DNA from: Antarctobacter heliothermus
Lineage (GTDB): Bacteria > Pseudomonadota > Alphaproteobacteria > Rhodobacterales > Rhodobacteraceae
Assembly: GCF_002237555.1 (NCBI RefSeq)
Contig: NZ_CP022540.1
Coordinates: 4,531,001-4,595,000 of the forward strand
Reading direction: 5' to 3'
Length of the DNA: 64,000 nt
Shown: positions 9,262 through 17,929 of the stretch, piece by piece
How positions within the stretch are numbered: position 1 is the stretch's first letter
How the letters are laid out: each line of letters starts with the position of its first letter
Position numbers and translations under genes: made by a program
The notes under the pieces: generated by a model
Told to the model about the DNA's origin: nothing
Seen by the model: the letters and a program-made list of their open reading frames with translations, nothing else
The model's database searches: none

Positions 9262-9984
9262 TCTTCTCCCCGACTGATCTGCCGAACGCCTGCATTCTGC
9301 GGGTTTTCATATCACGCTCTTTATGGCGCAGATCCGATGCGGCGTTATGTGGTCTGAGACTTTGGGCCCGCCGGAGCACATCGGGCGCACCAAGCGGCTT
9401 ATCCGATCGCAATGGATCAAGACTGACTTTCAAGAGATTGATGCAAAACCGTTTTTGTAGATTTCCTTAAAACCTCAGAAAGATGCGGATATTGCGTCAA
9501 ACATGCGGTTCCGGCGGTTGATTGCGGGCGATGCTTCATCCACAACCGGTTCGCACGCCAAGCTATTTGGTAGCAAACAACAAATCGTAACGATCCCCAG
9601 ATCGCTCTGATCTTTCGGACCAGATCAGGGGCCCCGTGCTGTCCGGCGCAGGACGGCAGAGCCGGGTCGACCTTCGACTTTCTGGGGATAGATTAGAAAA
9701 AGACAACTAATCAGGTTAAAACCGCCGCTCTATCGCGTACTAAGTGCGATAAAGATAACACAGAAACCACTCTATCGGAAAAATACGACATTGCCGACCA
9801 CCTGAGACCTGCAGGCTACGCCCTTCAACCACGCGGATATTTCCGGTCGGCCCCGGAAACTTCGCAGTGGCCCACGATCAATGCTGCCAACGCCCGTTCT
9901 TGCGGTTCCTGCCGCACGCCGGGGGCTTGCCAACGCCCTGCCGCAGGGCCTATCCGACAGTCCGGGGCTCCGGGCCCGCGCCTT
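9262..9984. other. Gene-poor 720 bp gap downstream of tRNA-Thr
   Basis: No convincing gene is seen. The segment from about 9430 to 9800 looks more AT-rich than its surroundings. It holds small inverted repeats: CTGATCT/AGATCAG at 9607-9613 and 9622-9628, and TATCGC/GCGATA at 9731-9736 and 9746-9751. An open frame of 45 codons (9323-9460) has no ribosome site or recognisable product. The last part probably contains the waaA promoter. No duplicated tRNA end that would mark an integration site was found. Confidence 0.5.
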
Positions 9985-11220
9985 TTGGAACGGATCGCCG
10001 TGCTTCTCTACCGTGTGCTCCTCAGCCTCTTCGCCGCCTACACGCTGGCCCGCACTGCGGCGCGGGACGGGCCAGGTGCCGCGCGCCGTCGCCTGTCGCC
10101 CGGCCCCGCCCCGGAGGGGCGTTTTGTCTGGCTGCACGGGGCCTCAAACGGCGAGCTGACTTCCGTCCGGCCGCTTCTGGAACGGCTGACCGCCCTGCGC
10201 CCGGATCTGCGCTGGCTGGTCACTGCCAATACACACACCGGCGTCGCCCTTGCAGACAGCTGGGCGTTGCCCGGTGTCGAGGCGCGTCTTGCGCCGTTGG
10301 ACCTGCGACGTCCGACCGCGCGCCTGATGCGCGATTGGCGGGTTAGCGCCCATATTTCGCTGGAGTCTGAACTTTGGCCCAACCGCTTTGTGACTTGCCC
10401 GGGTCCGGTCCTGCTATTGGGCGCGCGGATGACAGAAGGCACAGCACGCACTTGGGGCCGCTTTCCGCGACTCGCACGGTCGGTGCTGTCCCGGGTCAGC
10501 TTTGCATCTGCGCAGGACAGCGGGTCTGCGGAGCGGCTGGTCGCGCTGGGTCTGCCGCCCTCGGCGCGCGGGCCGGTCACCGATCTCAAAGCGTTTTTCA
10601 CAGCGTCACCACAACCCGACGATCCCCTGCTTGACGCAGCCTTTCCCAAGACGCGGACATGGCTTGCCGCCTCCACTCATGATGGCGACGACAGTGTCGT
10701 TCTGTCAGCCCACGCCCTTTGCCTGAAACAAACCCCGGATCTGCGCCTGATCATCGCGCCGCGCCACGCGCGCCGGGCCGAGTCAATTGCCGCTGAGGCC
10801 GAGGAGATGGGTCTTACCACCGCCCGGCGCAGCCTGAGCGAGGATCCCGGCACCGCACAGGTCTATATCGCTGACACCATGGGAGAGATGCCGCTTTGGT
10901 ACGCCCGTACGGGGCGTGTGTTCATTGGCGGTACACTGAGCGACCGGGGCGGGCACACGCCCTATGAACCCGCCGCCTATGGTGCTGCCCTCTTGCACGG
11001 ACCCGACACCCGCAACTTTGCCGCCGCCTTCACGCGCCTTGCGGCGGCGCAGGCAAGCGTCGAAATCCACGATGGCAAGGGGCTGGCGTTGGCCCTGATG
11101 TCTCTCGATGCGCCCGACGCGCAAGAAAACGCGGGCTATAGGGCGACAGCCGCGCTGCAGCAGGAAGCCAGCCTCGACAGCCTTGCCACAGCCCTGCTCA
11201 ACCACCTGCCCCATCCCTGA
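9985..11220 (+). CDS. waaA: 3-deoxy-D-manno-octulosonic acid transferase (Kdo transferase)
   Basis: A 411-residue GT-B glycosyltransferase that adds Kdo to lipid A at the inner membrane. An N-terminal hydrophobic helix (residues 4-20) anchors it. The acceptor-side motif WLHGASNGE carries the presumed catalytic Glu57, and the nucleotide-sugar end contains GEMPLWYARTGRVFIGG and GGHTPYEPAAYG, typical of WaaA. The start is weak: a TTG at 9985 opens the frame and a GTG lies at codon 6; no ATG is available at the expected place. Slightly shorter than the usual 420-440 residues. No other LPS genes are adjacent. Confidence 0.88.
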   Translation: MERIAVLLYRVLLSLFAAYTLARTAARDGPGAARRRLSPGPAPEGRFVWLHGASNGELTSVRPLLERLTALRPDLRWLVTANTHTGVALADSWALPGVEARLAPLDLRRPTARLMRDWRVSAHISLESELWPNRFVTCPGPVLLLGARMTEGTARTWGRFPRLARSVLSRVSFASAQDSGSAERLVALGLPPSARGPVTDLKAFFTASPQPDDPLLDAAFPKTRTWLAASTHDGDDSVVLSAHALCLKQTPDLRLIIAPRHARRAESIAAEAEEMGLTTARRSLSEDPGTAQVYIADTMGEMPLWYARTGRVFIGGTLSDRGGHTPYEPAAYGAALLHGPDTRNFAAAFTRLAAAQASVEIHDGKGLALALMSLDAPDAQENAGYRATAALQQEASLDSLATALLNHLPHP

Positions 11221-11282
11221 CGACGCTTGAACACCCGGCAGTTTCCCTTATCTTTCCAGTACCTGACAACCGGAGCCGGGAC

Positions 11283-11705
11283 GTGATCCAGTACAGCCTC
11301 AAATGCGCAGAAGGGCATCAGTTCGACAGCTGGTTCCAGTCGGCGTCTGCCTACGACAAGTTGCGGGCCACAGGGCACGTCGCCTGCGCCGTTTGTGGGT
11401 CCGACAAGGTGGAAAAGGCGTTGATGGCTCCACGAGTCGGGCATGGAGAACAACCAGAGGCCAAGACCCTCACCGCCCCTAAATCACCCGCTGAACAGGC
11501 GTTGGCCGCCTTCAAGGCGCATGTCGAGGCAAATTCCGACTATGTCGGGGGACGCTTTGCGCAAGAAGCGCGGGCCATGCACGCAGGCGACGCACCCGAA
11601 CGCCCGATCTGGGGAGAGGCGAAGCGGGAGGAGGCCAAGGCCCTGATTGACGATGGAATCAAGGTCGCCCCCTTGCCGTTCACGCCAACCCGCAAGAGCA
11701 ACTGA
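11283..11705 (+). CDS. DUF1178 family protein
   Basis: A 140-residue protein of unknown function, conserved in alphaproteobacteria. The N-terminus has a zinc-ribbon-like layout: Cys8 and His12 in SLKCAEGHQF and the pair CAVC at residues 35-38. The remainder is charged and helical. It starts with GTG at 11283, about 60 bp after waaA and in the same direction, and is followed by a short-chain dehydrogenase gene after 26 bp. Probably a cytoplasmic regulator or metal-binding protein; no activity can be claimed. Confidence 0.85.
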   Translation: MIQYSLKCAEGHQFDSWFQSASAYDKLRATGHVACAVCGSDKVEKALMAPRVGHGEQPEAKTLTAPKSPAEQALAAFKAHVEANSDYVGGRFAQEARAMHAGDAPERPIWGEAKREEAKALIDDGIKVAPLPFTPTRKSN

Positions 11706-11731
11706 CACCACACACGTTCGAAAGGCCCTCC

Positions 11732-12376
11732 ATGCAAGTCCTGATTACGGGGGCCAACCGGGGAATCGGCGCCGCCCTTGATAATGCCTTTGCCGCGCGC
11801 GGCGTGTCTGTTCTGGGCACAGCCCGCAATGACCCGAAATACCTGCCGCTGGAGGTCACCGACCCTGCGTCTCACAGTGCGCTTGCGCATCGGCTGGACG
11901 GACAGACCATCGACACGCTGGTTTGCAACGCCGGAGTTTATCCCGACAAAGGACAAACCTTGGATAACGGCTATCCGGCCGAGATGTGGGCGCACGGCTT
12001 TGCGGTAAATGTTTCCGGGGTCTTTCTGACGGTGCAGGCGCTGTTGCCCAATCTACTCCTGTCTGACAAACCCCGCATCGCCATCATTTCCTCGCAGATG
12101 GCGTCTCATGCTCGCGCGCCGGGCGGCAGTTACATCTACCGCGCCTCCAAGGCGGCAGTCCTGAATCTGGGGCGCAATCTGGCCACCGATCTAAAGCCGC
12201 GTGGCATAGCCGTCGGCATCTATCACCCCGGCTGGGTGCGGACAGACATGGGCAGCAGTTCAGCAGACATCAGCGTCGAGGAAGCGGCGCAGGGACTGAA
12301 GGCCCGCTTCGACGAACTGTCGCTGGACAAGACCGGCTGCTTCGAAACTTGGGACGGTCGTGCCCATCCCTTCTGA
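11732..12376 (+). CDS. SDR family NAD(P)-dependent oxidoreductase
   Basis: A 214-residue classical short-chain dehydrogenase. The cofactor motif TGANRGIG is at residues 6-13, the NAG motif at residues 66-68 (CNAGVY), and the catalytic YxxxK is Tyr136-Lys140 preceded by Ser120/Ser121. The substrate is unknown. It overlaps the following NTF2-like gene by 17 bp, so the two are co-translated. The first residues MQVLITGANRG follow directly from the ATG at 11732. Possibly it reduces a small carbonyl compound. Confidence 0.9.
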   Translation: MQVLITGANRGIGAALDNAFAARGVSVLGTARNDPKYLPLEVTDPASHSALAHRLDGQTIDTLVCNAGVYPDKGQTLDNGYPAEMWAHGFAVNVSGVFLTVQALLPNLLLSDKPRIAIISSQMASHARAPGGSYIYRASKAAVLNLGRNLATDLKPRGIAVGIYHPGWVRTDMGSSSADISVEEAAQGLKARFDELSLDKTGCFETWDGRAHPF

Positions 12377-12839
12377 CCCAATCGCAAAGCCGGATGAATT
12401 CCCGGCTGCTCTTGCGCGCGCGTGGAATCGCCATTGCGGGCAATCCATCGCCGCGCTTTTTACCGAAGACGCGGATTTCGTGAACGTTTCCGGTCTTTGG
12501 TGGCAGGGCCGTGAGGCCATTGCCAAGCCGCACGACAAACTCTTGCAGGCGGCGGCCTATGGCCAGACCACCCTGACGCCTGACAGGACCCGAACGCGAT
12601 ATCTGACCGAGTGTATGGCGCAAATCATGTGCCAGTTTACGCTGTCCGGGCGAATGCACATGGACGGGTCCCCCAGAGAAATCCAACTGTGGATGGTTAC
12701 GGCGCTGTTGCAACGCCAAAAGGCGAAAGAATGGCTGGCGCTCAATGCCCAGTTCACGGGTATCACCGCCGGAAGTGAGGCCCTGATCGCCATGGGAAAG
12801 ATCACGCGCCCTGACCATATCACTCCTCGCGATCTCTAG
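12360..12839 (+). CDS. NTF2-like (SgcJ/EcaC, DUF4440-type) protein
   Basis: A 159-residue NTF2-fold protein resembling the SgcJ/EcaC group. The characteristic start is AWNRHCGQSIAALFTEDADFVNVSGLWWQGREAI, in which the aromatic-lined pocket begins. The C-terminal half has strands around QIMCQFTLSG and EIQLWMVTALLQ. It begins with GTG at 12360 inside the 3' end of the SDR gene. Members are often called oxidoreductases in databases without direct proof. Pairing with an SDR suggests a shared small-molecule substrate, which is inference. Confidence 0.82.
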   Translation: MPIPSDPIAKPDEFPAALARAWNRHCGQSIAALFTEDADFVNVSGLWWQGREAIAKPHDKLLQAAAYGQTTLTPDRTRTRYLTECMAQIMCQFTLSGRMHMDGSPREIQLWMVTALLQRQKAKEWLALNAQFTGITAGSEALIAMGKITRPDHITPRDL

Positions 12840-12953
12840 GAGTTCCTACGCGCGCGCAGCATCACCGACACACCGCTTGGCCTTCGGCCAAAGCGCCCTT
12901 GCACGCGTCTTAAACGCAGCGTAAACGCCCTCCGATCAAAAGGGGACCGTTCG

Positions 12954-14192
12954 ATGCCCGTGCTCGTGATGAAATTCGGCGGCACCTCTGTCGCCACGCT
13001 GGACCGTATTCGCCGCGCCGCCAAGCGCGTGGGCGTCGAAGTGGCCAAGGGATATGACGTCATTGTCATCGTCTCTGCCATGTCGGGTGAGACCAACAAA
13101 CTCGTCGGCTATGTCGAGGAAACCTCGCCGTTGTTCGATGCGCGTGAGTACGATGCGGTGGTATCGTCGGGCGAGAACGTGACCGCCGGTCTGATGGCGT
13201 TGACCTTGCAGGAAATGGACGTGCCCGCGCGCAGCTGGCAGGGCTGGCAGGTGCCGGTCATGACCACCGGTGCGCACGCCAATGCCCGGATTGAGGATAT
13301 CCCGACCGACAATATCTCTGCCAAGTTCGGCGAAGGCATGAAAGTGGCCGTGGTCGCAGGGTTTCAGGGCATTTCCCCCGAGGGCCGCATCACCACGCTG
13401 GGCCGGGGCGGATCGGACACCACTGCCGTGGCCTTTGCCGCCGCCTTTGGCGCGGTGCGCTGTGATATCTACACCGATGTTGACGGTGTCTATACCACCG
13501 ACCCGCGCATCTGCGAAAAAGCGCGCAAGCTGGACAAGATCGCCTTTGAAGAGATGCTGGAAATGGCCAGCCTTGGGGCCAAGGTCCTGCAAACTCGCTC
13601 TGTCGAGCTGGCGATGCGCTTTAAGGTGCCGCTGCGGGTACTGTCGAGCTTCGAGGAAATGGATGACACGGCGGGAACGCTGGTCTGCGACGAGGATGAG
13701 ATCATGGAAAGCAATGTTGTGGCCGGTGTGGCCCATTCCCGCGACGAAGCCAAGATGACGCTGGTCTCGGTCGCTGACCGGCCGGGCATCGCCGCCGCGA
13801 TCTTTACGCCGCTGGCAGAGGCTGGGGTGAATGTCGACATGATCGTGCAAAACATCTCGGAAGAGGGTCGTACCGACATGACCTTTTCCTGCCCCACAAA
13901 TCAGGTGGCGCGCGCCGAAAAGGCGATGGAAGAGGCCAAGACCAAGGGCGAGATCAACTTTCACGGTATCGTCGCCGACACCAATGTGGCCAAGGTTTCG
14001 GTCGTGGGCATCGGCATGCGCAGCCACACAGGTGTGGCGGCCAAGATGTTCAAGGTACTGTCCAACGACGGCATCAACATCAAGGTGATCACCACCTCCG
14101 AGATCAAGATTTCGGTACTGATCGAACGCAAGTACATGGAACTTGCCGTTCAGGCCCTGCACGATGCGTTTGAATTGGACAAAAGCGCCTGA
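12954..14192 (+). CDS. lysC: Aspartate kinase
   Basis: A 412-residue aspartokinase, the entry step of the Lys, Thr and Met pathway, phosphorylating aspartate with ATP. The amino-acid kinase domain opens with VMKFGGTSVA, and the later TLGRGGSDTTAVA is diagnostic. Two C-terminal ACT domains (about residues 265-400) contain the feedback-inhibitor sites, seen in VSVADRPGIAAAIF and VVGIGMRSHTGVAA. The length matches the single-polypeptide form. An ATG at 12954 follows an AGGGGA-like ribosome site. ptsP follows 250 bp downstream in the same direction; thrC of the same pathway is far away at 44 kb. Confidence 0.97.
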   Translation: MPVLVMKFGGTSVATLDRIRRAAKRVGVEVAKGYDVIVIVSAMSGETNKLVGYVEETSPLFDAREYDAVVSSGENVTAGLMALTLQEMDVPARSWQGWQVPVMTTGAHANARIEDIPTDNISAKFGEGMKVAVVAGFQGISPEGRITTLGRGGSDTTAVAFAAAFGAVRCDIYTDVDGVYTTDPRICEKARKLDKIAFEEMLEMASLGAKVLQTRSVELAMRFKVPLRVLSSFEEMDDTAGTLVCDEDEIMESNVVAGVAHSRDEAKMTLVSVADRPGIAAAIFTPLAEAGVNVDMIVQNISEEGRTDMTFSCPTNQVARAEKAMEEAKTKGEINFHGIVADTNVAKVSVVGIGMRSHTGVAAKMFKVLSNDGINIKVITTSEIKISVLIERKYMELAVQALHDAFELDKSA

Positions 14193-14222
14193 GAGCAGAC
14201 CGACTATGCCGAAGCGCGCGTC

Positions 14223-14260
14223 GCCGCCAGTCATGAAGGCTGGCGGCCGTGTCGGCGACC
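14223..14260 (+). terminator. Possible terminator after lysC
   Basis: GCCGCCAG at 14223-14230 pairs with CTGGCGGC at 14240-14247 across a nine-base loop. An interrupted longer pairing with GTCGGCGAC is followed by CCTTTTCC. The T-run is short, so this is a plausible but not strong intrinsic terminator 30 bp after the lysC stop. Confidence 0.45.
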
Positions 14261-14443
14261 TTTTCCGGTCTGATCCGACACATGACACCCTGTCTTTAGC
14301 TGCCTCTGTTTGCATCAACCCGCTTGTGACACCCGCATAGCGGGAAAATTCATCCCACCATGTCGAAAAGCGGTTTCCCTTGTGCGCCCGAATGCTCTAT
14401 TCCTGCGGGTCGCATCCACTAGGGACGCGCGGGGGGCAAACCC

Positions 14444-16699
14444 ATGCCGACAAACACCGAATCCGAAAGCCGCAAGCTGCTTGGCCGCTTGCGCGACACG
14501 ATGGCAGAAGAGGCCGCCGGTCAGGAGCGGCTGGACAAGATCACCCATCTGACCGCAGATTCGATGGGCACAGAGGTCTGTTCGATCTACCTGTTCCGCG
14601 ATCCTGAAACGTTGGAGCTTTGCGCCACGCAGGGTCTGAAAGCCGAAGCCGTCCACCAGACCCGCATGAAGCTGGGTGAAGGTCTCGTCGGTCGCGTTGC
14701 GCGCACCGGCAAGACGATCAACAGTGCCGATGCCCCGAAAGAGCGCGGCTTTCGCTACATGCCCGAAACCGGCGAAGAGATCTATTCCAGCTTTCTCGGC
14801 GTGCCGATCCAGCGACTTGGCTCCAAGCTGGGGGTGCTGGTGGTTCAATCGAAACAGCTCCGCCAGTTCACCTCCGATGAGGTTTACGCGCTGGAAGTCG
14901 TCGCCATGGTGCTGGCGGAAATGTCCGAACTTGGGGCCTTTGTCGGTGAGGGCGCGGCGCTCAAGGCGCGGCATACCCAGTCGATGCTGTTTCGTGGTGG
15001 CACCGGGCAAGAGGGCAGCGCCATGGGTCATGCCTGGCTGCACGAACCGCGCGTCGTGGTCACCAATTTGGTCTCGGATGATCCGGACACCGAACTCAAA
15101 CGTCTGCATGAGGCTGTCGATCAGTTACGCGTGTCCGTAGATGAGATGCTGGCCGGCGCGGGTGGCAATAGTGAAGCGGGTGAAGGTGAACACACACAGG
15201 TGCTGGAAGCGTACCGCATGTTCGCCAATTCCAAGGGCTGGATGCGGCGCATGGAAGAGGACATCGCCCGTGGCCTGTCGGCCGAGGCGGCCGTGGAAAA
15301 AGAACAAAGCACGGCTCGCGCCCGCATGGCGCAGGTCAACGACGCCTACCTGCGCGAACGGTTGCACGACCTTGACGATCTATCGAACCGCCTGCTGCGC
15401 ATCCTCACCGGGCAAGGCCGCCAAACCGGCGCCGAACTGCCCGAAAACCCGATCCTGATCGCCCGCAACATCGGCCCCGCCGAACTGCTGGAATACAACC
15501 GCAAGCTCAAGGGCGTGGTGCTTGAAGAGGGGTCCGTGGGCAGCCATGCCGTCATTGTGGCCCGCGCGCTGGCGATTCCGCTGGTCATCCACGCCGAACG
15601 CATCACCAACGAGGCGCTGAACGGCGACCAGATCCTTGTTGACGGCGATCAAGGGGTCGTCCACTTGCGCCCCGATGAGACAGTGGTCAGCGCCTTCCGC
15701 GACAAGATGGAAATGCAGGCCAAGGCGCAGGAGCGCTATGGCTCTATCCGCGACACCCCCTGCGTCAGCGCTGATGGCGTGCCGATAAGCCTGATGATGA
15801 ACGCCGGTCTGATGGCCGATCTGCCCTCACTGGAGGATTCCGGTGCGGAAGGTGTCGGCCTGTTCCGCACCGAATTGCAGTTCCTGATCCGCAACCAGAT
15901 GCCAAGGCGGACGGAACTCGCGGACCTGTATACCCGCGTGCTGGACGCCGCCAAAGGCAAGCGCGTGATCTTTCGCACCCTCGACATCGGGTCCGACAAG
16001 GTCCTGCCCTACATGAAGACTCTGGATGAGCCGAACCCTGCATTGGGATGGCGTGCGATCCGGGTGGCGCTGGATCGCCCCGGCGTCATGCGGATGCAGT
16101 TGCAAGCACTGGTGCGTGCTGCAAATGGCCGTCCGCTGACAATCATGTTCCCCTTTATTGCCCAGTATGAGGAATACGCCCGTGCCCGTGAGGAAGTAGA
16201 CAAGGTTCTGGCTCGTGAGCGTAAACTGGGTCATGCAGTGCCGGAACAGCTGGAGGTCGGCACCATGCTGGAGACTCCCAGCCTTGCCTATGCCTCGAAG
16301 CGGTTTTTTGAAGAAGTAGAATTTCTGTCGATTGGCGGCAACGATCTCAAGCAGTTCTTCTTTGCCGCCGACCGCGAAAACGAACTGGTCCGCCGCCGCT
16401 ATGATACGCTCAACGTCTCTTTCCTGAGCTTCATCGGCGACATCGTGGCGCGCTGCGAAAGCACCAACACCCCGCTAAGTTTCTGCGGCGAGGATGCCGG
16501 TCGCCCGATCGAGGCCCTGTGCCTTGCCGCCATCGGCCTTCGGTCGTTGTCGATGCGCCCTGCCTCTGTCGGCCCGGTCAAAAGCCTGCTGATGCGTTAC
16601 TCGCTGAAAGAAGTGCGCGACGTGATCGAAGAGGCAAAGCTGCGCGGCGAACAATCTGTCCGGCAATCGGTCATGGATTACCTGCGCGACAACGCGTGA
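14444..16699 (+). CDS. ptsP: Phosphoenolpyruvate-protein phosphotransferase PtsP (nitrogen PTS enzyme I)
   Basis: A 751-residue enzyme I-Ntr. An N-terminal GAF sensor domain (about residues 1-160; KLGEGLVGRVARTGKTI) precedes the enzyme I body. The phosphorylated histidine is His368 in EGSVGSHAVIVARALAIP, and the PEP-binding barrel ends with the active-site Cys681 in LSFCGEDAGRPIEAL. It takes phosphate from PEP and passes it to NPr and then EIIA-Ntr, linking nitrogen and carbon status to regulation. In this group the glutamine-sensing GAF domain is usual. No NPr or EIIA gene lies in the window. A possible ncRNA is transcribed toward it from the opposite strand. Confidence 0.96.
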   Translation: MPTNTESESRKLLGRLRDTMAEEAAGQERLDKITHLTADSMGTEVCSIYLFRDPETLELCATQGLKAEAVHQTRMKLGEGLVGRVARTGKTINSADAPKERGFRYMPETGEEIYSSFLGVPIQRLGSKLGVLVVQSKQLRQFTSDEVYALEVVAMVLAEMSELGAFVGEGAALKARHTQSMLFRGGTGQEGSAMGHAWLHEPRVVVTNLVSDDPDTELKRLHEAVDQLRVSVDEMLAGAGGNSEAGEGEHTQVLEAYRMFANSKGWMRRMEEDIARGLSAEAAVEKEQSTARARMAQVNDAYLRERLHDLDDLSNRLLRILTGQGRQTGAELPENPILIARNIGPAELLEYNRKLKGVVLEEGSVGSHAVIVARALAIPLVIHAERITNEALNGDQILVDGDQGVVHLRPDETVVSAFRDKMEMQAKAQERYGSIRDTPCVSADGVPISLMMNAGLMADLPSLEDSGAEGVGLFRTELQFLIRNQMPRRTELADLYTRVLDAAKGKRVIFRTLDIGSDKVLPYMKTLDEPNPALGWRAIRVALDRPGVMRMQLQALVRAANGRPLTIMFPFIAQYEEYARAREEVDKVLARERKLGHAVPEQLEVGTMLETPSLAYASKRFFEEVEFLSIGGNDLKQFFFAADRENELVRRRYDTLNVSFLSFIGDIVARCESTNTPLSFCGEDAGRPIEALCLAAIGLRSLSMRPASVGPVKSLLMRYSLKEVRDVIEEAKLRGEQSVRQSVMDYLRDNA

Positions 16700-16888
16700 T
16701 CGGACCGCTGGCAACCGCGCTAGCGCCCCGGCAACCGGGCACCGCCTGTGGCGCAGGCCACCGTGTTTCCCGCGCAGCCCCCAAAATGACCCGGTCCGAG
16801 CGGCCAGTGTCAAAAAGATCGCATGGCCCCCTGCGGGCGTTGGGCGAAAGGGATATTACTTTGGCGAAAGCCGACCGTGCTAGCCATG

Positions 16889-16926
16889 AAAAAACCCGGT
16901 CGCAGCCTTCGGCAAGCGACCGGGTT
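16889..16926 (-). terminator. Strong intrinsic terminator (minus strand)
   Basis: On the minus strand AACCCGGTCGC pairs perfectly with GCGACCGGGTT around a 12-base loop, followed by a run of six T. It lies 185 bp beyond the ecsC-like stop codon and about 190 bp from ptsP on the opposite strand. The long distance from the gene end is one reason to suspect an RNA between them. Confidence 0.88.
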
Positions 16927-17086
16927 CAGGACTGTCTACACACATTCGCCCCTACCATTCTGGCCAGAGCGCCGCCCGTGCATTCTGCGCGAACAGATCC
17001 CCTGCCCCGATGCTGCTGGCCGGATCCAAATACGGACCGACACTCTCGTGGGGCGGGTGGTTTGCAACGAGGCTTTCCGCCTCGAT
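16889..17086 (-). ncRNA. Candidate structured RNA of about 198 nt, unrecognised
   Basis: This stretch between the ecsC-like stop and the terminator has no open frame of note but pairs in several places. At the 5' end CGAGGC and GCCTCG enclose GGAAA. CGCCCC in the 5' half pairs with GGGGCG in the 3' half. Inside that, GGCCAG pairs with CTGGCC, around a small TCTG/CAGA hairpin. It ends in a strong terminator. The inferred start at about 17086 follows a TATCTG -10-like hexamer and a CtrA-like box. Hallmarks of 6S RNA, SRP RNA, RNase P RNA and tmRNA are absent. It could instead be only the 3' tail of the ecsC transcript. Confidence 0.45.
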
Positions 17087-17110
17087 GCGACTCAGATAGC
17101 ACGGTTAAGC

Positions 17111-17125
17111 TTAATTCAGCGTTAA
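17111..17125 (-). promoter_or_regulatory. CtrA-like box TTAA-N7-TTAA
   Basis: The sequence TTAATTCAGCGTTAA is a perfect TTAA-N7-TTAA, the consensus bound by the alphaproteobacterial cell-cycle regulator CtrA. It overlaps the last codons and stop of the ecsC-like gene. Its centre lies about 32 bases upstream of the inferred start of the candidate RNA, where CtrA-activated promoters usually carry it. Such a motif can arise by chance, because here it overlaps coding sequence. Confidence 0.4.
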
Positions 17126-17929
17126 CCGCGCCTTGGCCATTTCCTTTTTCAGCTCGGCCACCAGCACCTCGCGCGGGATGCCGGTTCGGCGTGACAGGGC
17201 CAGCAGCCCGAAATGCACCTGCGCCATCTGCTGATAATAGCTGGTATAGGCATAGTTGGTCGCAGCCCCCGCCACCGCACCCAGCACCGGCACAGTTTGA
17301 GTGGCCAACTTTTGCCCCATGGCGATCGACAGTTTTGGCGCGATCCGGGCAATCAGGCTGTAGATCGTCGATCCGGTCACAGCCACCCGTGCGGCCAAGA
17401 AACCCATTTCGGCGTCATCGTCCTCATCCATCGGTCCTGCGGCGGCAAAGACGCTCAGGCATTCGCGGGCGATCTCTGGCGTCGACGGATCAAAACCGTG
17501 GTCCGCCGCAACGCCTTGAATAGAGCGCAACAGCACAGTCACTGTGACCGGCAGTTCCGCCAGCGCCGAGGGCAATCCGCCCGATCCCCCCGCTGCACCC
17601 ATTGCGGTAGCCACGGCCGTGTTGAGCCAGTGTTTCTGGTCCGGCACCACCCCACGCGACCGTTGCGCCGCGTGGAGCGCCGCCGTCAACGCGCGCCGCG
17701 TCGCCTCTTCCAGCCGGTCCTTGGCTGCATCCGGCAGCCGTTCCAACAGATTGCCAGCATGGCCGCCGATCAGCGACAACACCTGCATTCCCAGCGAGTC
17801 CGCCTCGCGATAGCGTTTGGCCAAAGCGGCGATTTCAGATTGATGCTGAACAACTGGCAATTTTGTATCGGACACGCGAAAACCCTCCCTGATCCAATCA
17901 AAGATGGGTTCCAAGTCCTGCGCGATCAA
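17111..17929 (-). CDS. EcsC family protein
   Basis: A 272-residue protein resembling the EcsC family named after a Bacillus ABC-transporter neighbour; biochemical role unknown. The C-terminal part has small-residue-rich helices (TQTVPVLGAVAGAATNYAYTSYY) that may associate with membranes, and a GGSGGLPSALAELPVTVTVLLRSI stretch in the middle. The start is a TTG at 17929 overlapping the stop of the GNAT gene (TTGA); a GTG 18 codons further in is an alternative. It forms a two-gene unit with that GNAT gene. The stop codon overlaps a CtrA-like box. Confidence 0.78.
   Translation of the reverse strand: MIAQDLEPIFDWIREGFRVSDTKLPVVQHQSEIAALAKRYREADSLGMQVLSLIGGHAGNLLERLPDAAKDRLEEATRRALTAALHAAQRSRGVVPDQKHWLNTAVATAMGAAGGSGGLPSALAELPVTVTVLLRSIQGVAADHGFDPSTPEIARECLSVFAAAGPMDEDDDAEMGFLAARVAVTGSTIYSLIARIAPKLSIAMGQKLATQTVPVLGAVAGAATNYAYTSYYQQMAQVHFGLLALSRRTGIPREVLVAELKKEMAKARLTLN

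Noticed and set aside
9323..9460. 45-codon open frame after tRNA-Thr
   Set aside because: No ribosome site, no recognisable protein, and short frames like this are common by chance.
12936..14318. Long open frame (460 codons) on the minus strand over lysC
   Set aside because: It runs exactly antisense to a clear aspartate kinase; long antisense frames are expected in high-GC DNA with G/C-rich third positions. No family motif.
16889..17086. 6S RNA, tmRNA, SRP RNA or RNase P RNA identity for the candidate RNA
   Set aside because: No rod-like outer closing stem for 6S, no tag-peptide frame for tmRNA, no GGAAG-type SRP loop and no conserved RNase P core were found.
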